Source: CAVZYN01 sp963779515 (GTDB taxonomy: Bacteria > Pseudomonadota > Alphaproteobacteria > Rhizobiales > Hyphomicrobiaceae). From it: a stretch of DNA of 64,000 bases. This document shows, piece by piece, positions 7,882 to 17,504 of this stretch (its first letter is position 1; every line of letters starts with the position of its first letter). The translations under genes were made by a program, and so were the position numbers. Below the pieces are notes generated by a model. The model ran no database searches. It had not been told where the DNA came from and saw nothing but the letters and a program-made list of their open reading frames with translations. Location of the stretch: NCBI GenBank assembly GCA_963779515.1, contig CAVZYN010000011.1, positions 1 to 64,000 on the forward strand, read 5' to 3'.

Positions 7882-7945
7882 GGAGTCAGACCTCTGACCC
7901 CAAGGTTGGCCAGCCACGGGGTCAGGCCCCAGGAGTGAGAGTGGC
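7882..7945. repeat. Dispersed GGGTCAGACC-type repeat (divergent copy 2)
   Basis: GGAGTCAGACC followed at once by a CTGACCCC arm, then GGGGTCAGGCCCCAGGAGTG and AGAG, which parallels the left arm plus GGGAGTGAGAG interior of the other copies. The order appears rearranged. It ends about 50 bases before the antitoxin gene. Confidence 0.5.
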
Positions 7946-7992
7946 GTCGGCAGGGCTCGACCCGGCGAATGTTTTCGGGTAATTTTCGAAGT

Positions 7993-8193
7993 ATGACCAA
8001 GTTCGAAGACATCAAGTCTGCGATTGCGAAGCTGTCGGCCGGCGAGATGGCCAAGCTGCGTGTTTGGCTCGATGAGCTCGATGCTCGCGCATTTGATGAG
8101 AAGATCGAGCGCGATGCCAAGGCGGGCAAACTCGATGAGCTCGCATCGAAGGCGATTGCAGACGATAAGGCTGGCCGCACGCGTGACCTCTAA
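7993..8193 (+). CDS. Putative type II antitoxin (addiction-module type)
   Basis: 66 residues from ATG 7993: a helical, charged protein with FEDIKSAIAKLSAGEMAKLR, then LDELDARAFDEKIERDAKAG and a C-terminal KAIADDKAGRTRDL. Helical N-terminus plus a charged C-terminal tail rich in Asp, Lys and Arg is typical of small antitoxins that bind DNA as dimers and mask a RelE/ParE toxin. The toxin gene follows 50 bases downstream on the same strand. Upstream ATG 7969 is in frame but adds residues without a ribosome site. Specific family assignment is uncertain. Confidence 0.65.
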   Translation: MTKFEDIKSAIAKLSAGEMAKLRVWLDELDARAFDEKIERDAKAGKLDELASKAIADDKAGRTRDL

Positions 8194-8243
8194 GCCAGTG
8201 TTCCAATCCAAGTTCTCTGGGCATCTAGCCAAGAGTGTCCAGA

Positions 8244-8501
8244 ATGCGTCATCGGGCCAACGACACGTTCTGGGATGCATACGAAGCGTTGCCGAAGACT
8301 GTGCGCAACCTTGCGGACAAGAATTTCAAGCTTCTGAAGAGTAACGCCAAGCATCCCTCCCTCAGCTTCAAGCGGGTAGGTCCCTATTGGTCGGCCCGTG
8401 TCGGCCGGCGTCATCGAGCCTTGGCGGTCGAAAGAGACGATGGCTTCGTTTGGTTTTGGATCGGCACGCATGCCGAGTACGACAAGCTTCTTGGTAATTG
8501 A
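8244..8501 (+). CDS. RelE/ParE-type toxin
   Basis: 85 residues from ATG 8244 (GTG 8235 also possible). RHRANDTFWDAYEALPKTVR, NLADKNFKLLKSNAKHPSL, KRVGPYWSARVGRRHRALAV and the end WFWIGTHAEYDKLL match the RelE/ParE-like toxin fold: two helices followed by a beta-sheet with basic residues (RVGRRHRA) and a terminal His. Such toxins cleave mRNA on the ribosome or poison gyrase; which applies cannot be told from sequence. It pairs with the antitoxin at 7993-8193. The order antitoxin then toxin is the usual one. Confidence 0.78.
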   Translation: MRHRANDTFWDAYEALPKTVRNLADKNFKLLKSNAKHPSLSFKRVGPYWSARVGRRHRALAVERDDGFVWFWIGTHAEYDKLLGN

Positions 8502-8508
8502 AGATCCA

Positions 8509-8598
8509 GGGTCAGACCCGTCGGTCGGGATCCGTGGATCGGACCCTGGGAGTGAGAGACATGAAAATCAGCTGGAGACGGGCCCGAGGTCTGACCCC
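8509..8598. repeat. Dispersed GGGTCAGACC repeat (copy 3), abutting a start codon
   Basis: The left arm is GGGTCAGACC at 8509-8518 and the right arm GGTCTGACCCC at 8588-8598. The interior GGGAGTGAGAGACATGAAAA and GGAGACGGGCCCGA matches copy 1. The right arm ends directly at the ATG (8599) of the dehydratase gene, and its GAGG (8586-8589) is the only Shine-Dalgarno-like sequence for that gene. Confidence 0.75.
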
Positions 8599-9525
8599 AT
8601 GATCACACCTGACGACATTCGCGCCGCCAACGCGCGCATCGATCCCTATATTCGCCGCACGCCAGTGCTGGCGCTGCCGCGAGGCGGATATGGACACGCG
8701 GGGCCGCTGTCGCTGAAACTGGAGCTGACGCAGCATGCTGGCTCGTTCAAACCGCGCGGCGCGTTCAATACGCTGCTGTCGATGGACGTGCCGAAGGCCG
8801 GTGTCGCGGCGGCATCGGGCGGCAATCATGGGGCGGCCGTCGCCTATGCGGCGCAGCAACTCGGGCACAAGGCGCGCATCTTCGTGCCGGAGATTTCCGC
8901 GCCGGCGAAGATCGCCAAGATCCGCGAGTTCGGTGCCGACGTGGTGGTCGAAGGCGCCCGGTACAACGATGCACTGGCGGCGTGCGAGGCCTACCAGAAC
9001 GATAGTGGCGCGCTCGGCATCCATGCCTATGACGCCTGGCCGACGATGGCAGGGCAGGGCACCACCGCGCTCGAATGGGAACAGCAGGCCGGCGCGCTCG
9101 ATACGGTGCTCGTCGCCGTTGGCGGCGGCGGTCTGATCGGCGGCATGGCGGCGTGGTGGCAGAAGCGCGTCCGTGTGGTCGGCGTCGAACCAAAAGGATC
9201 GCGCGCCCTTCAGGCAGCGCTCGCCGCCGGCAAGCCTGTCGATGTCGATGTCGAGAGTGTCGCGGCCGACTCGCTCGGCGCCCGTAATGTCGGCCAGCGC
9301 GTCTATGACGTGAGCAGCCGGTTCGTTGAACGGGTCGTGCTGGTCGAGGACGATGCGATCCGCGCGGCTCAAAGAACGCTCTGGTCTGAGTTCCGGCTGG
9401 CGACCGAGCCCGGCGGCGCGACGGCCTTCGCGGCCCTCGCCAGCGGTGCCTTCCAGCCCGCCAAGGGCGAGCGCCTCGGCATCCTGGTCTGCGGCGGCAA
9501 CGTAGACCTCGCAAAACTCGCGTGA
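8599..9525 (+). CDS. PLP-dependent threonine/serine dehydratase
   Basis: 308 residues from ATG 8599, typical of short catabolic threonine/serine ammonia-lyases without a regulatory ACT domain. The PLP lysine is in GSFKPRGAFNTL (about residue 52), the phosphate-binding glycine loop is VAVGGGGLIGG (about 170-180), and ASGGNHGAAVAYAAQQ is the conserved Ser/Gly/Asn substrate loop. The reaction is deamination of threonine or serine to the 2-oxo acid plus ammonia; serine racemase and related fold-type II enzymes are possible alternatives. A longer in-frame start at 8398 would run through the repeat and the toxin gene and is not credible. The start codon touches repeat copy 3, which supplies the ribosome site. 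Confidence 0.85.
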   Translation: MITPDDIRAANARIDPYIRRTPVLALPRGGYGHAGPLSLKLELTQHAGSFKPRGAFNTLLSMDVPKAGVAAASGGNHGAAVAYAAQQLGHKARIFVPEISAPAKIAKIREFGADVVVEGARYNDALAACEAYQNDSGALGIHAYDAWPTMAGQGTTALEWEQQAGALDTVLVAVGGGGLIGGMAAWWQKRVRVVGVEPKGSRALQAALAAGKPVDVDVESVAADSLGARNVGQRVYDVSSRFVERVVLVEDDAIRAAQRTLWSEFRLATEPGGATAFAALASGAFQPAKGERLGILVCGGNVDLAKLA

Positions 9526-9572
9526 TAGGACCGCTCCACCTGTTTTGAACACCCCGCCCGCCAGGAGCCCTT

Positions 9573-10748
9573 ATGGATCTTCGTTTCACCGAGGATGAAA
9601 TCGCCTTCCGCGATCATGTGCGCGGCGTCCTGACGACGGAAGTGCCGGCCGCAATCCGCAAGAAAGTCGGCGAAGGCCGCCACCTCGACAAGGCCGAGAT
9701 GGTGACGGCGCACAAGGTCATGCACAAGCACGGCTGGGCGACGCCGCACTGGCCGCGCGAATGGGGCGGCTCGGACCTCGACCCCGTAAAACTCTATATT
9801 CTGTCCGAGGAAACGCAGGCCTGCTCGCTGCCGCAGCCGCTGCCATTCAACGTCGGCATGTGCGGGCCCGTCGTGATTGCATTTGGCACCGAGGCACAAA
9901 AGAAGAAGTATTTGCCGCGCATGGCGGCGCTCGACGATTGGTGGTGCCAGGGCTTCTCGGAGCCAGGAGCTGGATCCGACCTCGCGAGTTTGAAGACGAC
10001 AGCCGTGCGTCAAGGCGACCACTATATCGTCAATGGTCAGAAGACCTGGACGACGCTGGCGCAGCACGCCGATTGGATCTTCTGTCTCTGCCGCACCGAT
10101 CCCGCGGCCAAGAAGCAGCTCGGCATATCGTTTATTCTAATCGACATGAAGACGCCCGGCATCACCGTCCGTCCGATCGTGACCATCGATGGCGGCCGCG
10201 AGGTCAACGAAGTGTTCTTCGACGATGTGAAGGTGCCGGCCGAAAATCTGGTGGGGCAAGAGAACCGCGGCTGGGATTGCGCGAAGTTTCTGCTCGGCAA
10301 TGAACGCACCGGGATCGCCCGCGTTGGCCTCTCGAAACAGCGCGTGCAGCGCATCAAGGAGTTGGCCGGCCGCGTCATGGCGGGTGATCGCCCGCTGATC
10401 GAGGACGAGCGGTTCCGCGAGAAAGTCGCCGCCGTCGAAGTGGAATTGAAGGCGCTCGAGCTGACGCAGATGCGCGTCCTGGCGGAGGATCGCAAACGCC
10501 GCTCCAATCAGCCCAATCCGGCGTCATCCATTCTCAAGATCAAAGGCAGCGAGCTGCAGCAGGCGACGACGGAGCTGCTGATGGAAGTGGCGGGGCCGCT
10601 GGCGTTGCCGTTCGGCGAGCATGCCGATAACGACGACTGGGCGAGCCCACTGGCGCCGCAGTACTTCAATTATCGCAAGGTCTCGATCTACGGTGGGTCC
10701 AACGAGATCCAGCGCAATATCATCGCCAAGGCGGTATTGGGATTTTAG
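9573..10748 (+). CDS. Acyl-CoA dehydrogenase, first of a pair
   Basis: 391 residues, full length for the family. It starts MDLRFTEDEIAFRDHVRG, has the FAD-contacting region WWCQGFSEPGAGSDLASLKT (about 128-147) and ends with SIYGGSNEIQRNIIAKAVLG. The position where medium-chain enzymes carry the catalytic glutamate (Y-E-G) is Gly here, so the base must lie elsewhere, as in isovaleryl-CoA or long-chain types and in heteromeric acyl-CoA dehydrogenases. ATG 9573 is preceded by CAGGAGCC. A second acyl-CoA dehydrogenase follows after 214 bases of repeat, suggesting a two-subunit enzyme of beta-oxidation or side-chain degradation. Confidence 0.92.
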   Translation: MDLRFTEDEIAFRDHVRGVLTTEVPAAIRKKVGEGRHLDKAEMVTAHKVMHKHGWATPHWPREWGGSDLDPVKLYILSEETQACSLPQPLPFNVGMCGPVVIAFGTEAQKKKYLPRMAALDDWWCQGFSEPGAGSDLASLKTTAVRQGDHYIVNGQKTWTTLAQHADWIFCLCRTDPAAKKQLGISFILIDMKTPGITVRPIVTIDGGREVNEVFFDDVKVPAENLVGQENRGWDCAKFLLGNERTGIARVGLSKQRVQRIKELAGRVMAGDRPLIEDERFREKVAAVEVELKALELTQMRVLAEDRKRRSNQPNPASSILKIKGSELQQATTELLMEVAGPLALPFGEHADNDDWASPLAPQYFNYRKVSIYGGSNEIQRNIIAKAVLGF

Positions 10749-10784
10749 TTCCTCTCCCCATCGTTGCCCTTGATGGGGAGTAAA

Positions 10785-10945
10785 CGTAGGTTGGGTTAGC
10801 GCGGGTAAAGGTCGCAATGAGTCCATCGATGGCGAGCCGCGCGTAACCCAACATCCTATCGCACGTGCCAATCCATGTTGGGTTACGCGCGGCGCGAACA
10901 TAGAGTGATCTAGCAGAACACGATGCCGCGCTAACCCAACCTACG
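10785..10945. repeat. Nested palindromic repeat (TAGGTTGGGTTA family), copy 1
   Basis: The outer arms are CGTAGGTTGGGTTAGCGCG (10785 onward) and CGCGCTAACCCAACCTACG (to 10945). The inner arms are CGCGTAACCCAACAT (about 10839-10853) and ATGTTGGGTTACGCG (about 10875-10889). The whole 161-base unit can fold as a large cruciform or two hairpins. It lies between the two acyl-CoA dehydrogenase genes. Other copies are at 26719, 32923, 39992 and 52567. Confidence 0.85.
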
Positions 10946-10962
10946 AAAACGACGAAAACATC

Positions 10963-12111
10963 ATGGATTTCGATCTTTCCGACGACCAGCGCCAGATCAA
11001 AGAGAGCGTCGAGCGCCTGCTCGCCGATCGCTATGGCGATTTGAAGCAGCGCGAAGCGTATCAGGCGGAGCCCGCCGGCTATTCAAAGGCCATCTGGCAG
11101 GAATTCGCGGACCTCGGTTTGCTCGGCATTCCGTTTTCGGAAGAGCACGGCGGCCTTGGCCAAGGCTTCGTCGAGACGATGATCGTATCGGAGGCGTTCG
11201 GAAAGGCGCTCGCGATCGAGCCGTATCTGGCGACGGTGGTGCTTGGCGGCGGCGTGCTGCGGCATGCGGCGAGTGCTGCGCAACAGGCGAAGCTGATCCC
11301 TGATGTGGTGGCCGGAAAGCTGACGCTCGCGCTCGCGCATCAGGAGCAGCAGGCGCGGTACAATCTCGCCGACATCGCGACAACGGCGAAGGCTGATGCC
11401 ACGGGTTACGTCATCGACGGCGAGAAGCTCGTCGTGCTCGGCGGCGACAGCGCCGACAAAATCATCGTTGCAGCCCGCACGGGCGGCGCACGAACGGATG
11501 CGGCCGGGATCGGGTTATTTCTCGTCGACGCTTCGGCAGCCGGCGTGACCCGAAAGGGCTATCGCACGCAGGATGGCGCGCGCGCGGCCGACATCACGTT
11601 CAAAGGCGTGCATGTCACAAAAGACGCCGTGCTCGGCGATCCAGAAAAGGGCCTCGACATCCTCGCCCGCGTGATCGACGAAGGCATCGCGGCACTGTCG
11701 GCCGAAGCCGTCGGTGGCATGGCGGCGCTGACGGATATGACGGTCGACTATTTGAAGACGCGAAAACAATTCGGCGTGCCGATCGCCTCGTTCCAGGTGC
11801 TGCAGCACCGCGCCGTCGACATGTTCACACACCTCGAGCAGGCGCGCAGCATGGCGCTGTTCGCGACCATGATGGCGGCGGAACCCGAGGCCAAAGAGCG
11901 GCGCAAATCGCTATCGGCGGCGAAAGTGCAGATTGGCAAGAGCGCCCGCTTCATCGGCCAAGAGGCGGTTCAATTGCACGGCGGCATCGGCATGACGATG
12001 GAGTACAAAGCCGGTCACTATTTCAAGCGCCTGACCATGATCGACCTCGCCTACGGCGATCATCAGCATCACCTGCGCGAGTTGGCCCGCATGGGCGGGT
12101 TGAACTCTTAA
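10963..12111 (+). CDS. Acyl-CoA dehydrogenase, second of a pair
   Basis: 382 residues from ATG 10963: MDFDLSDDQRQIKESVERLL at the N-terminus, a middle domain around 125-225 with KLTLALAHQEQQ, and a C-terminal helical domain with AVQLHGGIGMTMEYKAGHYF and IDLAYGDHQHHLREL. The classical catalytic Glu of the C-terminal motif is again absent (AYGDH). This subunit is the shorter type often found beside a longer partner in alpha2beta2 acyl-CoA dehydrogenases. The upstream gene is 214 bases away, with the palindromic repeat in between. The substrate is not deducible. Confidence 0.9.
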   Translation: MDFDLSDDQRQIKESVERLLADRYGDLKQREAYQAEPAGYSKAIWQEFADLGLLGIPFSEEHGGLGQGFVETMIVSEAFGKALAIEPYLATVVLGGGVLRHAASAAQQAKLIPDVVAGKLTLALAHQEQQARYNLADIATTAKADATGYVIDGEKLVVLGGDSADKIIVAARTGGARTDAAGIGLFLVDASAAGVTRKGYRTQDGARAADITFKGVHVTKDAVLGDPEKGLDILARVIDEGIAALSAEAVGGMAALTDMTVDYLKTRKQFGVPIASFQVLQHRAVDMFTHLEQARSMALFATMMAAEPEAKERRKSLSAAKVQIGKSARFIGQEAVQLHGGIGMTMEYKAGHYFKRLTMIDLAYGDHQHHLRELARMGGLNS

Positions 12112-12112
12112 A

Positions 12113-12296
12113 TCCCTCTCCCCATCGTTGCGCTTGATGGGGAGAGGGTAACTTGCAGGTTGAGCCGAAGGCGAAACAGCAAGTGGGTGAGGGGCAGCCA
12201 CACGAAGATAGAGCTGGTGTCGCGGTCAGGGCGTCGTGTTTGCGGCCGCCCCTCACCCCGACCCTCTCCCCGTGTAAGGACGGGGAGAGGGGGAAG
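12113..12296. repeat. Composite GC-rich palindromes after the acyl-CoA dehydrogenase gene
   Basis: CCCTCTCCCCATCGTTGCG pairs with CGCTTGATGGGGAGAGGG, and near the end CCCTCTCCCCGTGT pairs with ACGGGGAGAGGG. The left half resembles 10749-10780, after the first acyl-CoA dehydrogenase. It sits between convergent genes and could terminate both. Confidence 0.6.
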
Positions 12297-12299
12297 ATG

Positions 12300-12731
12300 T
12301 TACAAAAACAGCTTCATGCCGTGGTGGCTGGCGGTGAAGCCGAGGCGTTCGTAGAAGCGGCGGGTGTGGTCGCGGCGAACGTCGGTTGTGAGTTGCACCA
12401 AGTGACAGCCGCGGGCGCGGGCGCGGGCGATGGCGTCGCGCATCATGGCGGAGCCGAGGCCGCCGCCGCGCAAGGACGATGCGACACGCACGCTCTCGAT
12501 CTGCGCACGTTCCCCGCCAGTGTAGCTCAAGCCGCGAATGAAGGTGAGCTGGTAGCAGCCGATGATCGCGCCGTCGCGCTCGGCGACGATGACGCCATTG
12601 TTGGGATCGGCGGTCATGGCGCGGAAGGTGTCGAGATAGCGCGCGCTGGCGTCGGCAAACACGGGGTTGCGTGCGCGGCCAAAATCGTCGTCGTTGAGCA
12701 GCGCGACGATCGCGGGGAGATCGGCTTCCAC
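12300..12731 (-). CDS. GNAT family N-acetyltransferase
   Basis: At least 143 residues. EADLPAIVALLNDDDFG at the start, the acetyl-CoA pyrophosphate loop region SLRGGGLGSAMMRDAIARAR (about 89-108) and the final HTRRFYERLGFTASHHGMKL are typical GNAT motifs A and B. Substrate unknown. The only canonical start in frame is GTG 12731; yet homology-like sequence (HSTQFRDAVEADLP) continues about ten residues upstream to the preceding gene's stop at 12771 with no ATG, GTG or TTG, so either a rare start is used or the natural N-terminus was altered. It is downstream of the caspase-like gene on the same strand and may be translationally coupled. Confidence 0.82.
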   Translation of the reverse strand: MEADLPAIVALLNDDDFGRARNPVFADASARYLDTFRAMTADPNNGVIVAERDGAIIGCYQLTFIRGLSYTGGERAQIESVRVASSLRGGGLGSAMMRDAIARARARGCHLVQLTTDVRRDHTRRFYERLGFTASHHGMKLFL

Positions 12732-12770
12732 GGCATCGCGGAACTGAGTGGAATGGCGCGTGATCCATAG

Positions 12771-14750
12771 CTACTTCGGCAATCCGATGCCCTTGAACCT
12801 CGGCCGATCCGGCCCTTTCAGCGTCGCGCGATCGACGGCCTTCTTGGAGAAGCGTGGCACGACGATGTGCGCATCGATCCAATCCGACACATAGAGATCC
12901 GCGCCGCCGTCGCCCTTCACCACGACGCGCATGCGATGGCGTGAGCTTTGATCGACAATAAGCGGGAACAGTCCGCGGAAGGTCTTGGTGTCGGCGTCGA
13001 GCAGGTAGCCGATGTTCTTGCGCGCGGCATAACGGATGCCCTCCGAGCGAATGACGATGCGATCCTTGAGATTGTAGCTGATCTGGCCAGCACCCAAGCC
13101 GTCGGGCGCGTAGATCGGTATCGGTGCGACAAAATCCGCGATCACAGGTTCGACGCCATCGCGCGCGCTTTCGACGATCATGCGGCCGATGATCCACACG
13201 CCCTTGCCTTGCTGATCCACGATTGAAACGGCTGGATTGGCCTTCAGCCAAGCGTCAAATCCCGCAGGCGCACCAGCGGCCTTCTTTTTCAACCGGCCAT
13301 CCGGCAAGATATCGTACGGCGATGATCGAACCGCGAACTGATACATCTTGAAATCCGGCATCGCCTTCGCGAGCCCATCCGCCAGCGAGAAGAACGCGAA
13401 ATCCTGGAACGGGCCGACGACCGACTTGTGCGCGTAGCCGCCGTCGCGCTTGGCCTTGGTGATCTCTTCGATCCGTTTGCGTGTCGGCTCGGCAAGGCCC
13501 ACCACGTCGTACTCGAGCGTCGCGCGCTTCACGTCCGACCAGCCTTCGTTGAAGAGCACCAGCTTCGCGAACTGATCGGACGGGCTGGCGAGCCCGAGAT
13601 AAGGCGCGTTGTCCTGGACGCTCTGTTCGACCTCGACGACGAGTTCCGACAGCGTGATGACCTGTGGCGCGTTGCGGCGCGCGATGATGTCGAGCAGCGG
13701 ATAGGAGAGCGACCACGGTGCATCATCGCCCGGTGAGAAAAAACCGTATTCCAGCGATTTGATCAGCGGCCGGCCGCGTTCACTCGCGCTGACGAAATAG
13801 TCGAGCCGCGGGATCATCTTGGTGGCCTTTGGCGTCGTCGTCGTCTTGAGGTCGTAGGCGAATTTGAATTGATCGCTGGCGTCGCTGAGCATGGCTTGCA
13901 CGGCGTCTTCCTCGGGGTCCGCGAGCGTGAAGTCGACGACGATCGGCGACGGCTTTGGCGGCGGCGCATCGGGCGGCGGCACCAGATAGATCGGATCGCC
14001 GCCGAGCGAGGCATAGACGAACGGCCGTTGCTTCTGATCGGTCGCGGCAAGCACGGAATCGCGCACGCGGCCGAGCACTTGCCGCACATCGACGCCGGGC
14101 GCGCGCAGATGTTCCGTGAGCGCCTTCGCAAAGGGACTGTTGCCGCCATCGGGTCCGTCTTGCGCAACCTGTCCCGCGGCGGCGGCGTAGCTGACGAGCA
14201 CGTCGCCGCTGGTCTCGATCGGCGCGAGGCCGGTGCCGAAACTGCGCGATTTGCCGTCGGTGACGCCGGATTTCGCAACCGGGTTGTCGCGGCAGGCGTC
14301 CAGGATCAGCAGCTTGAGCTTCTTTGCGCCACTGACGGCGCGGATCGCGAGATCGATCCCGACCGCCTCGAAGGCGATATCGATGTCCGACTCGAGATGC
14401 GCATCGACCGGCACAAAGTAGTTCTGGCCATCGGCCTCGAGGCCGTGCCCCGCGTAATAGATGACGGAGACGTCGGCGAGGCGCGACTTCAGGGCGAAAT
14501 CGCGCAGCCGCTTGCGCAGAACATCCGCCGTCGCGTCGCGGACGATCTCGATGTCGTCGAACGCGAGGTCCTTGAGTGTGGCCGCGATCGCTGCCGTATC
14601 CACTGGTGGGTTGATGAGGACCGGCCCGTGTTCGTATTTCGCGTTGCTGATGATGAAGGCGACGCGCCGTTCCTTGGCGTCAGAATGCGTTGTCGCGCCA
14701 AACAGCAGCGTCGACGTCAAAATGAGAAGTGCAATGACTTTGTTCAACAT
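12771..14750 (-). CDS. Secreted caspase-like protein (peptidase C14 family)
   Basis: 659 residues from the ATG at 14748-14750, which has GGGGGCG upstream; GTG 14765 would add five residues. The N-terminus MLNKVIALLILTSTLLFGAT is a signal peptide. The caspase p20 fold spans about 28-250: RRVAFIISNAKYEH, then the catalytic His in VIYYAGHG (about residue 102) and the catalytic Cys in LLILDACRDNP (about 153), both intact. A Pro-rich linker near 255-265 leads to a C-terminal part of nearly 400 residues that I cannot assign; it has Trp and Lys-rich stretches such as DQQGKGVWIIGRM. Bacterial periplasmic caspase homologues cleave after basic residues; their roles are poorly known. The GNAT gene follows on the same strand. 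Confidence 0.88.
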   Translation of the reverse strand: MLNKVIALLILTSTLLFGATTHSDAKERRVAFIISNAKYEHGPVLINPPVDTAAIAATLKDLAFDDIEIVRDATADVLRKRLRDFALKSRLADVSVIYYAGHGLEADGQNYFVPVDAHLESDIDIAFEAVGIDLAIRAVSGAKKLKLLILDACRDNPVAKSGVTDGKSRSFGTGLAPIETSGDVLVSYAAAAGQVAQDGPDGGNSPFAKALTEHLRAPGVDVRQVLGRVRDSVLAATDQKQRPFVYASLGGDPIYLVPPPDAPPPKPSPIVVDFTLADPEEDAVQAMLSDASDQFKFAYDLKTTTTPKATKMIPRLDYFVSASERGRPLIKSLEYGFFSPGDDAPWSLSYPLLDIIARRNAPQVITLSELVVEVEQSVQDNAPYLGLASPSDQFAKLVLFNEGWSDVKRATLEYDVVGLAEPTRKRIEEITKAKRDGGYAHKSVVGPFQDFAFFSLADGLAKAMPDFKMYQFAVRSSPYDILPDGRLKKKAAGAPAGFDAWLKANPAVSIVDQQGKGVWIIGRMIVESARDGVEPVIADFVAPIPIYAPDGLGAGQISYNLKDRIVIRSEGIRYAARKNIGYLLDADTKTFRGLFPLIVDQSSRHRMRVVVKGDGGADLYVSDWIDAHIVVPRFSKKAVDRATLKGPDRPRFKGIGLPK

Positions 14751-15357
14751 CCGATACGCCCCCACGCGCGGTCGAAAAGATCACGCAAAGGCGCATGCTG
14801 CCCCGCGACGGGCGATGCCGCAAGGGCGATCGAGGTGTTATCAGCAGCGGTGAGATATCTCCGCCTCGTCGTCGCCAGCCCGGACGCCAGATCTGGAAAA
14901 TGTGGGGCGGGGATAAAAAATGTCGTCGGTACTGGCAGCATTAAGGACGGCAGCATTAAGGACGAATGCGAGGAAAGTTATCCCCGCCAGGGAGTTGACG
15001 TCTGGCGTGGCCGGTCGCCACGCGACGGAGCCAGCCGAACCGAGCGCCAGACACCACCGCCGAACCTGCGACGAGTTCAGTTTCAGCGGCGACGGTTCGC
15101 GATCGAAAAGGTCGTGTGCTGCTGAGCGCGACCGTCAAAACAAGGCGTGCAAAAACGGCATGTGCCAGCCCATGGCGAACACGCCTATGAATCACGCAGA
15201 TGTGCTCCCCACGCGCGACCGCGCGAGGAGGAATCATTCTTGCGACCGTCAAAACAGGGCGCGCAAAAAGTCACGTGGGAGCCCATCGCCGATTTCACAT
15301 CGGAGCACCCCGATTTTCTCCCCGCGTGATCGCGCGGGAAGGAAATCGATCGCACAA
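14751..15357. other. 607-base gap with no gene
   Basis: No ORF here has family features or a ribosome site. The right 230 bases are a 114-base imperfect direct duplication (see 15128-15355). The left part is ordinary, presumably carrying the promoter of the caspase-like gene. Confidence 0.5.
15128..15355. repeat. Imperfect tandem direct repeat, period 114 bases, two copies
   Basis: Copy one starts at 15128 and copy two at 15242. Both begin GCGACCGTCAAAACA, then GGCG-GCAAAAA, share an AGCCCAT block in the middle and a CTCCCC-CGCG-GA-CGCGCG block near the end. The copies have diverged clearly in between. It lies just beyond the 3' end of acsA. Confidence 0.65.
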
Positions 15358-17304
<1,947 letters not shown>

Positions 17305-17504
17305 TGGCGTTCCTCCGGCATGGTTGTTGGGCCGGATCATAGTGGCCGGTTTCAGTGGCGCAACTTCCACGTTGGTCGAACAGCGGCAGGGCGGCGGTAC
17401 TGCGGCGACCGGCCGAGCCGCATTGCAACTTATTGTTAACTCGTTTCGAGCAGACTCGCCGTCAAAGAGCTTGGCCGCTGCGGCCGGATCGCGGGAACTC
17501 GACA

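Noticed and set aside
8398..8598. N-terminal extension of the dehydratase reading through the toxin gene and repeat
   Set aside because: The family sequence begins at ATG 8599; the upstream part is antiparallel to repeat structure and lies in another gene's sequence.
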